Origin: Gammaproteobacteria bacterium
GTDB lineage: Bacteria; Pseudomonadota; Gammaproteobacteria; UBA6429; Thiohalophilaceae
Direction of reading: 5' to 3'
Assembly: GCA_029881995.1 (NCBI GenBank)
Contig: JAOULO010000035.1
Coordinates: 1-35,545, forward strand
DNA length: 35,545 nt
Numbering within the stretch: the first letter of the stretch is position 1; each line of letters opens with the position of its first letter. A program made the position numbers and the translations under genes. The notes beneath the pieces were generated by a model. It saw nothing but the letters and a program-made list of their open reading frames with translations, had not been told where the DNA came from and made no database searches. Below are positions 12,147-20,863 of this stretch, piece after piece.

Positions 12147-15100
12147 CAGCTGCGAGTTTGACTGCTTCATCCACATCCACAGCGACCAGACGCGAAACAC
12201 CAGGTTCATGCATGGTCACACCCGTCAGGTATTCAGCCACTTCCATGGTGACCTTGTTGTGAGTGATAAAGATAAACTGCGTGCGATCTGACATCTCCTT
12301 GACCATCTCACAGTAACGACCCACATTGGCATCATCCAATGGTGCATCCACCTCATCCAGCATACAGAAAGGCGCCGGATTTAGTTCAAAAATGGCGAAT
12401 ACCATCGCCACCGCCGTCAGGGCTTTCTCACCACCAGACAACAGGTGAATGGTACTGTTACGCTTACCCGGTGGGCGGGCCATGACCGTGACACCGGTTT
12501 CAAGTAGATCATCACCCGTCATTTCCAGGTAGGCATGACCACCACCAAACAGGCGTGGGAAAATATTCTGCATACCTGTGTTGACCTTATCATAGGTCTC
12601 TTTGAAGCGGGTACGGGTTTCCTTGTCGATCTTGTGGATGGCATTTTCCAGTGTAGTCAAAGCCTCCGTCAGATCGTTATTTTGCTTATCAAGATATTCC
12701 TTACGCTCTGACTGTTGTTCAAACTCATCAATGGCCGCCAGATTAATCGGACCAAGACGTTGAATACGTCGTTCGATCTTCTCGACTGACTCAGTCCAGG
12801 CCAATTCTGTCGCTTCTTCAGGTAGCTCTTGCAGCAGGGTTTTGAGTTCAAAGCCGGTTTCCACTATCTGCTCTTCGATGGTCTGACGTCTTACCTTCAG
12901 TTCCTGGCCACCAATTCGGATATCGGCCAGCTCATCACGTACCTTCTGCACACCCTGCTCGGCCTGAGCACGGGCCTCATCCAGTTCACGCAACTGGTGT
13001 TCGATATTTTCCAGATCGGTTCTAGCCTTATTCAGTTCTGCTTCAATACTGACCCGCTTCTCAAGATGGGCTGCCAGTTCTGTTTCCAGTTCGTGAATGG
13101 GGGCATCACCTTCAGATAGTGCAGCCTTGAGTTCTTCACGACGGCCACCCAACTGCCTGAGCTGGTTGTCCATACGATCCAGTGCATTACGTGTCGAGGA
13201 CAATTCGGTTCTAAGTGTTTCTGCACGTAATTTAACCTGATGCGCAACCTCACGTTCAGCCTGGGCTGATTCTTTTGCTTCATCCAGTGATTGACGGAGT
13301 TCATCTCGGCGGTTAGACATCGCCACCCGCTGCTCACTCAATTCTGCAACCACTTTCTGTGCTTCAGCAAACGAAGACGCTGAGTTTCCTTTCTGGGCCT
13401 GCTCAGTTTCAAGTTGAGTATTTAGTTCGTCCAGTTCACGTTGCAGATCTGACTGACGTTTCTTGACCTGTTCCAGTCGCAATTCAAGCGCACCCAGTTC
13501 TGCCTTGTTCTCTGCATGAGTGCGATTGGCCTGGTTAAGTTCAGACTGGGCCGTTTCACTCTTTGCCTCAAGTTCACGCAACTGTTCACGTCCAGACTCA
13601 AGAGCGGCATAAAGCTCGTCGACCTTTTTACTTTCCTGTTCAATTTCCTGGGCCAGGGTTTTCAATTCCTGTTCACGTTTAAGAACACCAGCACGCTCAT
13701 CCTTATCACGGGTGACACGTAACCAGCCAGCACCGACCCAGAGGCCATCTCTAGTCACAACGGATTCGTGGGCCAACAGATTATTTCTTACGGCCATGGC
13801 ATCCTGCAAAGAATCAACGGCATAAACACCATCGAGCAGGCCTTCAAGATGCCAGGGAGCCTTCACCTTCTCCAGCAGTCGATTTGCTGTAGTACCATTG
13901 TTACTAACAGGTTGTACGCTGGTATCAAAGAAGCTGACGCTACCTTCGGTAAAATCGGTGACGGCACTGGCCAGGGGATCAAATCCATCTACACAGACCG
14001 CCTCAAGATAACTACCCAACACACATTCTACGGCCTGTTCCCAGCCATTTTCCACGTCCAGTTTTTCCGCCAGACGTGGCGCACTGGATAGATTCTGGTT
14101 ACTCAACCATTCACTGATGCCTTCCTGGTGTTTACCAAGGGCGGCCTGTTGCAGAGCTTCCAGTGAGGCATTGCGACCTCTAAGGTCCTGCAGGGTATTA
14201 CGTGCTTCATCCAGTTCGGCTGACTGGGTGTGGCTGGACTCTCTAAGGCTGGCAATCTGACCTTGCAGTTCAGTGGCCTGTTGCTGCTTGTTCTGTAAGG
14301 TCTGTTCGCTGAGTAACAGGGCCTGTTGTTTTTCGACTAATTGCGCATCCAGTTCCTCATGAGAATAGGTTGCCAGTTCATCACGGGTTTTATCGCGACG
14401 GCTTGTCAGTTGTTCGATGTGTTGCTCAAGATGGGCACTACGTGCCTGCTCCACATCCACCTTGCGATTGGCCTCGGCCAGTTTATGATTGAGTTCTTCC
14501 CAACCGGTCTGCCAGGTATGCATAGCCTGTTCGGCGGCTGTCATCTCCGATACGGAACGGGCCTCACCTTCCTGTGCCTGGTTTAAACTAGGTTCGATCT
14601 GTTGCAGTTCGTTTTCCAGTTCTTCGATACGTTTGCGGTCAGTTTCCAGGTGAGTCTGAGCATTCTGCCAGTCTTTTTCCAGCTGAGCACTGTCATGCTG
14701 TTGCTGCTGACGCTTTTCCCTGGCGTGTTGAATTGATTGTTCAACACGGGCAATATCAGAACCTACACTATAGAAGTGGGCCTGTACTTTATTAAAATTC
14801 TCATTGGCTTCAACGTGGGTCTCACGTTGTTTTTCGATATCCGCTTCTACTTTTCGCTGCGTGGCAATGGCGGCTTCAAGATCTGTCTCTTTGGTAGATA
14901 AGGCCAGATCGATTTCTGCGGCCTTATCATTCAACGCCTTCCAGCGCAGGCTTTGTAACTGGCCCTTTAACAGGCGTTCTTCTTCACGCAGCACTTTATA
15001 ACGCTCAGCCGTTTTGGCCTGGCGCTGTAAATGATTTATCTGTTTGCCCAGTTCGTCACGCAGATCGGTGAGACGATCCAGGTTATCGCGGGTATGACGA

Positions 15101-15651
15101 ATGCGGTTTTCGGTCTCGCGACGGCGCTCCTTATATTTGGAAATACCTGCCGCTTCTTCGATAAAGGTACGCAGTTCTTCCGGTTTGGCCTCGATAATAC
15201 GAGAAATGGTGCCCTGTTCGATAATGGCATAACTGCGAGGCCCAAGGCCGGTACCCAGAAACAGGTCGGTAATGTCCTTGCGACGACAGCGGGTGCCATT
15301 CAGATAGTAATGGGACTGACCATCACGGGACACACTACGTTTGACAGAAATTTCATTGTACTTGGCGAATTCTCCCCCAAGACGTCCCTCAGTGTTATCG
15401 AACACCAGTTCGATGGAGGCCTGACCAACGGGCTTACGGGTACTGGAGCCGTTAAAAATAACGTCCGCCATGGAGTCACCACGCAGGTGCTTGGCAGAGC
15501 TCTCCCCCATCACCCAGCGGACGGCATCGATGATATTCGATTTACCACAACCATTTGGCCCAACAACCCCGACCAGCTCACTGGGAAAGACAACTGTGGT
15601 GGGGTCAACGAAGGATTTGAATCCGGCTAGCTTTAATTTTCTTAATCTCAT
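12142..15651 (-). CDS. smc: Chromosome segregation ATPase Smc
   Basis: Smc is the core of the bacterial condensin and organises and segregates replicated chromosomes together with ScpA and ScpB. The 1,169-residue protein has the standard layout: N-terminal Walker A GPNGCGKS, coiled coil to about residue 500, a hinge rich in Gly and Val (about 500-660), a returning coiled coil, then the ABC signature LLSGGEKA (about 1,070) and Walker B MLDEVDAPLDD. I choose the ATG at 15651 because homologues begin MRL..LKLAGFKSFVDPT. An in-frame GTG at 15687 would add 12 unconserved residues. Neither start has a clear Shine-Dalgarno. The stop codon lies in the arm of the inverted-repeat element. The gene heads the operon smc-zipA-ligA. 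Confidence 0.97.
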   Translation of the reverse strand: MRLRKLKLAGFKSFVDPTTVVFPSELVGVVGPNGCGKSNIIDAVRWVMGESSAKHLRGDSMADVIFNGSSTRKPVGQASIELVFDNTEGRLGGEFAKYNEISVKRSVSRDGQSHYYLNGTRCRRKDITDLFLGTGLGPRSYAIIEQGTISRIIEAKPEELRTFIEEAAGISKYKERRRETENRIRHTRDNLDRLTDLRDELGKQINHLQRQAKTAERYKVLREEERLLKGQLQSLRWKALNDKAAEIDLALSTKETDLEAAIATQRKVEADIEKQRETHVEANENFNKVQAHFYSVGSDIARVEQSIQHAREKRQQQQHDSAQLEKDWQNAQTHLETDRKRIEELENELQQIEPSLNQAQEGEARSVSEMTAAEQAMHTWQTGWEELNHKLAEANRKVDVEQARSAHLEQHIEQLTSRRDKTRDELATYSHEELDAQLVEKQQALLLSEQTLQNKQQQATELQGQIASLRESSHTQSAELDEARNTLQDLRGRNASLEALQQAALGKHQEGISEWLSNQNLSSAPRLAEKLDVENGWEQAVECVLGSYLEAVCVDGFDPLASAVTDFTEGSVSFFDTSVQPVSNNGTTANRLLEKVKAPWHLEGLLDGVYAVDSLQDAMAVRNNLLAHESVVTRDGLWVGAGWLRVTRDKDERAGVLKREQELKTLAQEIEQESKKVDELYAALESGREQLRELEAKSETAQSELNQANRTHAENKAELGALELRLEQVKKRQSDLQRELDELNTQLETEQAQKGNSASSFAEAQKVVAELSEQRVAMSNRRDELRQSLDEAKESAQAEREVAHQVKLRAETLRTELSSTRNALDRMDNQLRQLGGRREELKAALSEGDAPIHELETELAAHLEKRVSIEAELNKARTDLENIEHQLRELDEARAQAEQGVQKVRDELADIRIGGQELKVRRQTIEEQIVETGFELKTLLQELPEEATELAWTESVEKIERRIQRLGPINLAAIDEFEQQSERKEYLDKQNNDLTEALTTLENAIHKIDKETRTRFKETYDKVNTGMQNIFPRLFGGGHAYLEMTGDDLLETGVTVMARPPGKRNSTIHLLSGGEKALTAVAMVFAIFELNPAPFCMLDEVDAPLDDANVGRYCEMVKEMSDRTQFIFITHNKVTMEVAEYLTGVTMHEPGVSRLVAVDVDEAVKLAAV

Positions 15652-15749
15652 GGCCGGGTAAGATACAGGATCGGCATTCGCGATCACAAGATTGATTTTT
15701 GGAAAATATGACAGCTTCGTAAACTATTTTTTTCATCTAGAAATTAGCC

Positions 15750-15780
15750 TGTGCATAACTTCTGTATAAGCTGTGAATAA
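15750..15780 (-). promoter_or_regulatory. Three DnaA-box-like 9-mers at 11-bp spacing upstream of smc
   Basis: Read on the minus strand, the 9-mers are TTATTCACA (15772-15780), TTATACAGA (15761-15769) and TTATGCACA (15750-15758). The first and third fit the DnaA consensus TTATNCACA perfectly and the middle one differs at one position. All three point the same way with exactly 2 bp between them, so they are helically phased. An AT-rich stretch follows to the smc start (about 15688-15745). This could be a DnaA-controlled smc promoter region or a DnaA-titrating or origin-like site; neither is proven. Confidence 0.55.
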
Positions 15781-15804
15781 ATCTTCAGGCACCACAAAAT
15801 CAAT

Positions 15805-15818
15805 TTAGACTTGTCTAA
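15805..15818. promoter_or_regulatory. Small inverted repeat upstream of queF
   Basis: TTAGAC-TT-GTCTAA is a 6-2-6 inverted repeat ending 30 bp before the preferred queF ATG and lying between the DnaA-like boxes and the gene. The size and symmetry suit a dimeric repressor operator, but no matching regulator is visible in the window. It could be fortuitous. Confidence 0.3.
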
Positions 15819-15848
15819 TATATGGTCAATCCTGTATCTTTGCCGCCC

Positions 15849-16238
15849 ATGAGTACAAAACCATCCAAGACCCTCGAAACCTTCGAGAACCCCATGCCGG
15901 AGCGCGATTACACCATCCGAATCGAGATTCCGGAGTTTACCTGCCTGTGTCCCAAGACTGGACAACCGGACTTTGCGACCCTCAATATCGAGTATGTGGC
16001 CGACAAACTGTGCGTGGAACTGAAATCCCTCAAGCTCTATGTCTGGGCATTCCGGGAGGAAGGCGCCTTTCATGAGGCCGTGACCAACGCCATCCTCGAT
16101 GATCTGGTCAAAGCCACCGAGCCACGCTTCATGCGCCTCACGGCAGAATTCAATGTGCGTGGTGGCATCTACACTACCGTAGTGGCCGAACACCACAAAC
16201 CCGGCTGGCAAGCCCCACAACGGGTCGAACTGCCCTAA
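15849..16238 (+). CDS. queF: NADPH-dependent 7-cyano-7-deazaguanine reductase QueF
   Basis: QueF reduces the nitrile preQ0 to the amine preQ1 in queuosine biosynthesis, in the cytoplasm. This is the short, single-domain (YkvM-like) form: 129 residues from the chosen start. The catalytic cysteine C34 lies in [10 protein letters not shown] with the partner D41, and the family motif ELKSLKLY is at 57-64. I prefer the ATG at 15849 because family members begin [12 protein letters not shown]; an upstream in-frame ATG at 15822 would add nine unconserved residues. It is followed after only 6 bp by the FGGY kinase, so the two are co-transcribed. No preQ1 riboswitch fold is apparent in the leader. Confidence 0.95.
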   Translation: MSTKPSKTLETFENPMPERDYTIRIEIPEFTCLCPKTGQPDFATLNIEYVADKLCVELKSLKLYVWAFREEGAFHEAVTNAILDDLVKATEPRFMRLTAEFNVRGGIYTTVVAEHHKPGWQAPQRVELP

Positions 16239-16244
16239 CGGCCC

Positions 16245-17546
16245 ATGCCCGAAGGGACGTCTCAAGAGCAGGATCTCTTCATTGGTATCGACCTTGGCAC
16301 CTCCGGTTGCCGGGCCATTGTCATCGATCAGCAGGCAAAGCCCATTGCCAACCAGGCCCTGAGCTGGCCTGCCCCGGACGTCCACGGAGCGGAAGTGCAA
16401 CAGGATGCCCGTATCTGGTGGGACACCCTTCAGAAACTCCTCTCCCAGCTTTGCCGAACTATTGATGTTGAGCACGTCCGTGCCATTTGTCTCGATGGCA
16501 CCTCGGGTACCGTCCTGTTGTGCGATAAAAGTGGTACCCCACTGGCCCCGGCCCTGATGTACAACGATGCCAGGGCCACCGCAGAAGCAGCTTCCCTGAA
16601 ACAGACCGCTCCACCCGACAGTGCCGTGCATAGTGCCAGCTCGGGCCTTGCCAAGCTGTTGTGGCTCAAGCAGCAGGACTACGCCGCTCATGCGCACCAC
16701 TTTCTGCATCAGGCCGACTGGATATATGGCCAGCTCTCGGGTCAATTTGGCACTAGTGACCACAATAATGCCCTCAAGACCGGCTATGACCCGGTCGGAA
16801 AATCCTGGCCAGTCTGGATGGACTCGCTGGACATTCCAGCAGGCTGGCTCCCCAAGGTCGTGGCCCCTGGCACCCCTATTGGCAGCCTGAGCCCTGAAAT
16901 CACCACCCGTTTTGGTTTTCCAGCTGATATCCAGCTTGTGACCGGGACCACCGACAGCACCGCAGCCTTCCTGGCCACGGGGGCCAGCCGGCCCGGTGAG
17001 GCGGTCACCTCCCTCGGCTCTACCCTGGTTCTCAAGATTATCTGTGAGCGGCCCATTTTCGATACCGAATCCGGGGTCTACAGCCAGCCCTGTGGCCAAT
17101 ACTGGCTAGTCGGGGGTGGCTCCAACAGCGGAGGTAAGGTGTTACGAGACTTTTTCAGTGATGAAAAGATGGCCGAAATGCAGACTGCTCTGGATTTTGA
17201 CCATCCAACCGGACTGGATTACTACCCACTGCCCCAGACCGGGGAACGGTTTCCTATCAATGACCCCGATTTATCGCCCAGACTCAGCCCCAGACCCGAT
17301 GATGATGTGATGTTTTTTCAGGGTCTACTGGAAGGTATCGCGCAGATTGAGCGCCAGGGTTATGAGAAACTCAGACAACTGGGTGCGTCCTGGCCAACAT
17401 CGATCCGCACTATGGGCGGTGGTGCAAAAAATGATAAATGGACCTGGATGCGACAGGCCTTATTAAATGTTCCCATCTCTGAACCGATACATACCGAAGC
17501 TGCCTACGGTGTGGCATTATTGTCAAAAAACAGCATGCAAAAATAA
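16245..17546 (+). CDS. FGGY-family carbohydrate kinase
   Basis: The protein is predicted to phosphorylate a sugar or polyol with ATP in the cytoplasm. The actin-like ATPase fold is evident: phosphate-1 motif GIDLGTSGCR at about residues 14-23, the phosphate-2 region VTGTTDSTAAF with the likely catalytic Asp, SLGSTLVL, and the C-terminal adenosine-binding GGGAKNDKW. At 433 residues it is shorter than typical xylulokinases or glycerol kinases (about 490-500), mainly in the C-terminal half. The substrate cannot be assigned from sequence. The start is 6 bp after queF without its own clear ribosome site, so translation is probably coupled. cysZ follows 12 bp later. No sugar-uptake genes are nearby. 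Confidence 0.85.
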   Translation: MPEGTSQEQDLFIGIDLGTSGCRAIVIDQQAKPIANQALSWPAPDVHGAEVQQDARIWWDTLQKLLSQLCRTIDVEHVRAICLDGTSGTVLLCDKSGTPLAPALMYNDARATAEAASLKQTAPPDSAVHSASSGLAKLLWLKQQDYAAHAHHFLHQADWIYGQLSGQFGTSDHNNALKTGYDPVGKSWPVWMDSLDIPAGWLPKVVAPGTPIGSLSPEITTRFGFPADIQLVTGTTDSTAAFLATGASRPGEAVTSLGSTLVLKIICERPIFDTESGVYSQPCGQYWLVGGGSNSGGKVLRDFFSDEKMAEMQTALDFDHPTGLDYYPLPQTGERFPINDPDLSPRLSPRPDDDVMFFQGLLEGIAQIERQGYEKLRQLGASWPTSIRTMGGGAKNDKWTWMRQALLNVPISEPIHTEAAYGVALLSKNSMQK

Positions 17547-17558
17547 CAGGACGACAAA

Positions 17559-18296
17559 ATGATCAGTAACCCGCTTTCCGGCGCCGCTTATTTCATCAAG
17601 GGCCTCAGTCTCATACAACGCTCTGGCGTCAAACGCTTTGTGGTTATTCCACTAGCAATCAATATTCTCATTTTTACCCTGCTGTTCTGGTTACTCGGTG
17701 GCTATGTCAGTGACTGGCTTGACAGTATGACCAGTAGCCTGCCTGACTGGCTGGCCTGGTTGTCGTATTTAATCTGGTTACTGTTTGCCTTTAGTGCAGG
17801 TATTGTTCTGTTCTTTGGCTTTTCCATTGTCGCAAACCTCATTGGTGCCCCATTCAACAGTTTTCTTGCCAGTGCCGTTGAAAAAAGTCTGACCGGCAAA
17901 GACCCCGTTGATGAATCAGGCCGTTCGATGACACAGGAAATCAGCTACGCCTTGAGCGGTGAGGTTAGAAAAATACTCTATTTTCTGATGTGGGGAATAC
18001 CGCTTTTAATTTTATCGTTTATCCCGGCCATTAATCTTGTCGCCCCCTTCCTGTGGGCCTTCTTCAGTGCCTGGATGATGGCCATTGAATATGGTGATTA
18101 TCCACTTGGCAATCACGGCATGAACTTTGTCGATATCCGCAATAAACTGGGTGAGAAAAAAATGTTATCACTGGGATTTGGCGGCGCCGTCATGCTGTGC
18201 ACCATGATTCCACTATTGAATTTTCTGGTGATGCCTGCAGCTGTGGCTGGTGCAACTGCCATGCGGATTGAGCAGTTCAAACTTGATTCTGAATAG
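17559..18296 (+). CDS. cysZ: Sulfate transporter CysZ
   Basis: CysZ is an inner-membrane protein that mediates sulfate uptake for cysteine synthesis. The 245 residues begin with the family's NPLSGAAYFIKGLSLI, followed by hydrophobic segments at about residues 27-47, 66-95, 138-175 and 205-230. The AFFSAWMMAIEYGDYPLGNHG region is the conserved CysZ core. Length and topology are normal (E. coli CysZ is 253 residues). An AGGACG ribosome site precedes the ATG. In E. coli cysZ lies beside zipA-ligA; here it is a few kilobases from zipA across the divergent smc gene, consistent with local rearrangement of the same neighbourhood. No cys operon partner is present. Confidence 0.9.
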   Translation: MISNPLSGAAYFIKGLSLIQRSGVKRFVVIPLAINILIFTLLFWLLGGYVSDWLDSMTSSLPDWLAWLSYLIWLLFAFSAGIVLFFGFSIVANLIGAPFNSFLASAVEKSLTGKDPVDESGRSMTQEISYALSGEVRKILYFLMWGIPLLILSFIPAINLVAPFLWAFFSAWMMAIEYGDYPLGNHGMNFVDIRNKLGEKKMLSLGFGGAVMLCTMIPLLNFLVMPAAVAGATAMRIEQFKLDSE

Positions 18297-18320
18297 TAAA
18301 ATAAAAAAAATTAACAATGC

Positions 18321-18353
18321 TGTGATACTTTTGTGAACATCAGGCCATATATT
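18321..18353 (+). promoter_or_regulatory. Possible promoter of the MipA/OmpV gene
   Basis: A TATATT (18348-18353) lies about 50 bp before the ATG. Upstream are two TGTGA words at exact 11-bp spacing (18321-18325 and 18332-18336), ending 11 bp before the -10. This is the geometry of OmpR/PhoB-class activator sites, but the repeated word is only five bases long, so the activator part is weak. Confidence 0.3.
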
Positions 18354-18402
18354 CTTTGACTGGTATGGGTATGGATGCCCTTTCAGCAAAGGATATATAG
18401 AC

Positions 18403-19188
18403 ATGAAATCATTTACGCCGCTTCTTTTTATTACACTATTCACCAGTCAGTCCGTTTTTGCCGCTCCCGCCCCCATCGTAAGCTCAACCCTGGAAACAGC
18501 GAGTCGGGAAGACCACTCGTTTGGGATTGGTGGCATTATCTCGGTCGCTGAACGGCCTTTTGTCGGCGTCAATAAACAATCCACCTCCTTGCCCTACCTT
18601 TCCTATAAATACAAAGGCTTTTATATAGAAGGGCTGGATGTCGGGCTTAACGTTCTTAACCAAAACCGTTTTACCCTCGGTCTACTGGCAACACCACGCT
18701 ATTATGAAGTCGAGGCCGGCTTCGCCAAAAATGGCGAGCTGGAAGGTATTGATAAAACCAATCCCACCTATTTTGCCGGCATCTCGACCCAGTACAATAT
18801 GGACATTGCCACTCTGACATTGCAGGTACTAGCTGACACTGATGAAAGTTCTGGAACTGAAACGGTGCTTTCGATAAGCAAGTCTTTTAAACCCGCCAGC
18901 AGTTTTAGCTTTTCTCCTTCTATAGGATTGACTCATCAGGATGCTGCGCTGGTCGATCATTTCTATGGTGTTCAATCTCACGAAGCAAAAGTCGATAGAC
19001 CTGTTTATCAGGGCAAGGCCAGTCTCAATTATCATGTTTCACTCAATGCCTCGTTTTATATTACTCGCTACCTGGAATTATTGGGACAAATTAAATATGA
19101 GAAACTGGGCGAAGGCATTACCGACAGTCCTATCGTGGACAAGGACACGATTGGTTCAGCGACCCTGGGGGCCGTGATACGCTTTTAA
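18403..19188 (+). CDS. MipA/OmpV family outer-membrane protein
   Basis: The 261-residue protein has a signal peptide cleaved after about residue 20 (SVFA before APAP). The mature part is a run of amphipathic beta strands ending in a terminal Phe (VIRF), typical of outer-membrane barrels. The LPYLSYKYKGFYIEG segment and overall strand pattern match the MipA/OmpV family, whose members are small porin-like proteins; MipA scaffolds murein-synthesising enzymes and OmpV-like proteins respond to envelope or metal stress. Which role applies here is unknown. An AAAGGA ribosome site precedes the ATG. It appears to be a single gene, convergent with the DUF2452 gene 11 bp beyond its stop, and no terminator hairpin is visible between them. 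Confidence 0.88.
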   Translation: MKSFTPLLFITLFTSQSVFAAPAPIVSSTLETASREDHSFGIGGIISVAERPFVGVNKQSTSLPYLSYKYKGFYIEGLDVGLNVLNQNRFTLGLLATPRYYEVEAGFAKNGELEGIDKTNPTYFAGISTQYNMDIATLTLQVLADTDESSGTETVLSISKSFKPASSFSFSPSIGLTHQDAALVDHFYGVQSHEAKVDRPVYQGKASLNYHVSLNASFYITRYLELLGQIKYEKLGEGITDSPIVDKDTIGSATLGAVIRF

Positions 19189-19199
19189 TTAAATTACGT

Positions 19200-19763
19200 T
19201 CATTCCTTTGTGAGAAAACCTTTTGCCTGGGTATAACTCAGTCCCTGTATGCCACTTTTTTGCATTGAGGTCTTTAAGGAATTTGCCAGTGCCGAAGCAT
19301 AGACCCGTTGATAGAAGGGTAATGACTCAAGATATACTGGTAAGACATCATCAATACTCCGTGCATCGTGCAAGGCCGTTTCCAGTTGCCGTCGCTGTTC
19401 TTCAATTAAACTCAACAGTTCCTGATCGCTTGCCGCATGCGTATCCAGTTCAAGGGTCCAGGTGATATCCTGTTGTAATACGCATTCACCAATATACTGG
19501 CCAAATCCAAAACCACCCCATTCATCCGGATCAATCATGGATAAATGAAAGCTATTGTCTCTACGGCGGTATAACCAGTATGACTTTCCGATTATTGGCT
19601 TGAAATGAAATCGGCTATGCAAAACAAACAGGGAGGTAAACAGTTCGCTACTGATCTGTTCAATATGTTTGGGAGCAACATCGATGACTGTCCGACTTGC
19701 TGCCAGACTATCCAGAACAGGAACTAGACCTTTACCCTGTGGATTGGGATTTTTCAAACTCAT
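19200..19763 (-). CDS. DUF2452-like protein of unknown function
   Basis: The 187-residue protein has no signal peptide or membrane helix and should be cytoplasmic. Its N-terminal NPNPQGKGLVPVLD and the WLYRRRDNSFHLSMI and PDEW segments resemble the uncharacterised DUF2452 family, as far as I can judge from memory. The C-terminal half is helical and charged. No catalytic signature is apparent. It is the last gene of the leftward set sbcB-chaN-DUF2452, starting 36 bp after the ChaN stop. Function is unknown, and the neighbours do not suggest one. Confidence 0.7.
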   Translation of the reverse strand: MSLKNPNPQGKGLVPVLDSLAASRTVIDVAPKHIEQISSELFTSLFVLHSRFHFKPIIGKSYWLYRRRDNSFHLSMIDPDEWGGFGFGQYIGECVLQQDITWTLELDTHAASDQELLSLIEEQRRQLETALHDARSIDDVLPVYLESLPFYQRVYASALANSLKTSMQKSGIQGLSYTQAKGFLTKE

Positions 19764-19799
19764 ATGGATTTACCAAACAAGTGCCTGAACACCATATAT

Positions 19800-20813
19800 T
19801 TAGTTCTGAGTACGATGTTTGTTTTTCATTTGTCTGGCAAATTCTGCGCAGAGATCTTTACGTTTAACCTGAGGCGTAAACCATACATAGTCGAAAGGCA
19901 GCTCTTCAGCAGCCCAGCGTCGAGTGTAATCAGCAATTTTATGTGAACTGTTTTCGACTTCGGTAAAACCCAAACTCAGCACCCTGGCCTGCGGTTTGTA
20001 CTTCATCAGATAAAGAGGCACACCTCGGTCCTTCCGTACATGTCCTGCCCCGGCGATGAGTACTTTGACAGGGCTATGAATTTTACTCAGACCATGGGCC
20101 ATTACCGCATCGCGTATACGCTGTGATAACACCAGTTTGGAAGCAATTTTATTACTTAGCATATTGCAATGGGATGCCATAATTTCTTTTTCTAAGGATT
20201 GAGTCTGCAAACTGGACAATGGAACCTGCTCAAGCATCTTTCGATAGGCTTTCGGTAAACCATTTTCACCTTTGGTGGATAATTGCCTGAGCTGTTTTCG
20301 ACTCAGGTTGGCTGGAATAACAGGAAAGCCCGCTTGAAGCGTAGCAGCAAATAAATTTCTGTAACGCTGTTCATAATACCAGTGCGTTTTAAACTGATTG
20401 AGTAGACCGATCATTTCATCAACTGTGCGCACTTTGTGTCTCGCCAGTAACTGACCCTGCTGAACATTTATCATTTCAAATGCTACGCCGGTCTTTTTAT
20501 TCGCGTTACTTAATTGTTCAATAACCCAGCTCTGGTAACGATGATGTATCAGGTTATCATGTCGTTCACCCAATAATATAAACTCACTTGCTAACATACT
20601 GGCTTTAAGAGATGAGCGACTAATAAAGCGTTTGTTTTTTATATCCCATATTTTATCGACTAAGGGGTGATCGTTCAGAATCAATTTAGGTGTATTATTT
20701 ACGGTGCAAGCCGTAAATAATACAAGGGTTGAAATCAGAGAGAGTAACTTAAGACAGGTGGAAAATTTTCTGTGGGTACGGAGTGTTAAACATAATTGAA
20801 AACTCATAATCAT
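19800..20813 (-). CDS. ChaN-family lipoprotein
   Basis: The N-terminus has a basic start, a hydrophobic stretch and the lipobox L-F-T-A-C (Cys at about residue 36), marking an envelope lipoprotein. The ChaN fold signatures follow: FILLGERHDNLIHH near residue 80, VAFEMINVQQ, an internal helical insert, and KVLIAGAGHVRKDRGVP near the C-terminus. ChaN-like proteins bind haem and have been linked to iron handling; the two His-containing motifs here are the ones that line that pocket. The 337-residue length is close to family size, with a longer N-terminus. It sits 50 bp after sbcB and 36 bp before the DUF2452-like gene, with no TonB receptor or haem genes nearby. Confidence 0.85.
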   Translation of the reverse strand: MIMSFQLCLTLRTHRKFSTCLKLLSLISTLVLFTACTVNNTPKLILNDHPLVDKIWDIKNKRFISRSSLKASMLASEFILLGERHDNLIHHRYQSWVIEQLSNANKKTGVAFEMINVQQGQLLARHKVRTVDEMIGLLNQFKTHWYYEQRYRNLFAATLQAGFPVIPANLSRKQLRQLSTKGENGLPKAYRKMLEQVPLSSLQTQSLEKEIMASHCNMLSNKIASKLVLSQRIRDAVMAHGLSKIHSPVKVLIAGAGHVRKDRGVPLYLMKYKPQARVLSLGFTEVENSSHKIADYTRRWAAEELPFDYVWFTPQVKRKDLCAEFARQMKNKHRTQN

Positions 20814-20863
20814 TTAAGTCAGCAACCCATCGGTGGCCACAGGCTTCTCGCTTTTCATTTAAA

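Noticed and set aside
15031-15630. A 199-codon open frame on the plus strand inside smc
   Set aside because: It is fully antisense to the conserved Smc N-terminal ATPase region, with no ribosome site or recognisable domain.
15652-15687. GTG at 15687 as the smc start
   Set aside because: It adds 12 unconserved residues and has no better ribosome site than the ATG at 15651, which matches the family N-terminus.
15652-15848. preQ1 riboswitch before queF
   Set aside because: The short leader lacks a convincing H-type pseudoknot with a C-rich loop pairing to the ribosome site.
15744-17099. A 451-codon open frame on the minus strand across queF and the FGGY kinase gene
   Set aside because: It is antisense to two well-supported genes with family motifs. 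Its translation is low-complexity, Gly-rich and motif-free, as expected of a GC-rich shadow frame.
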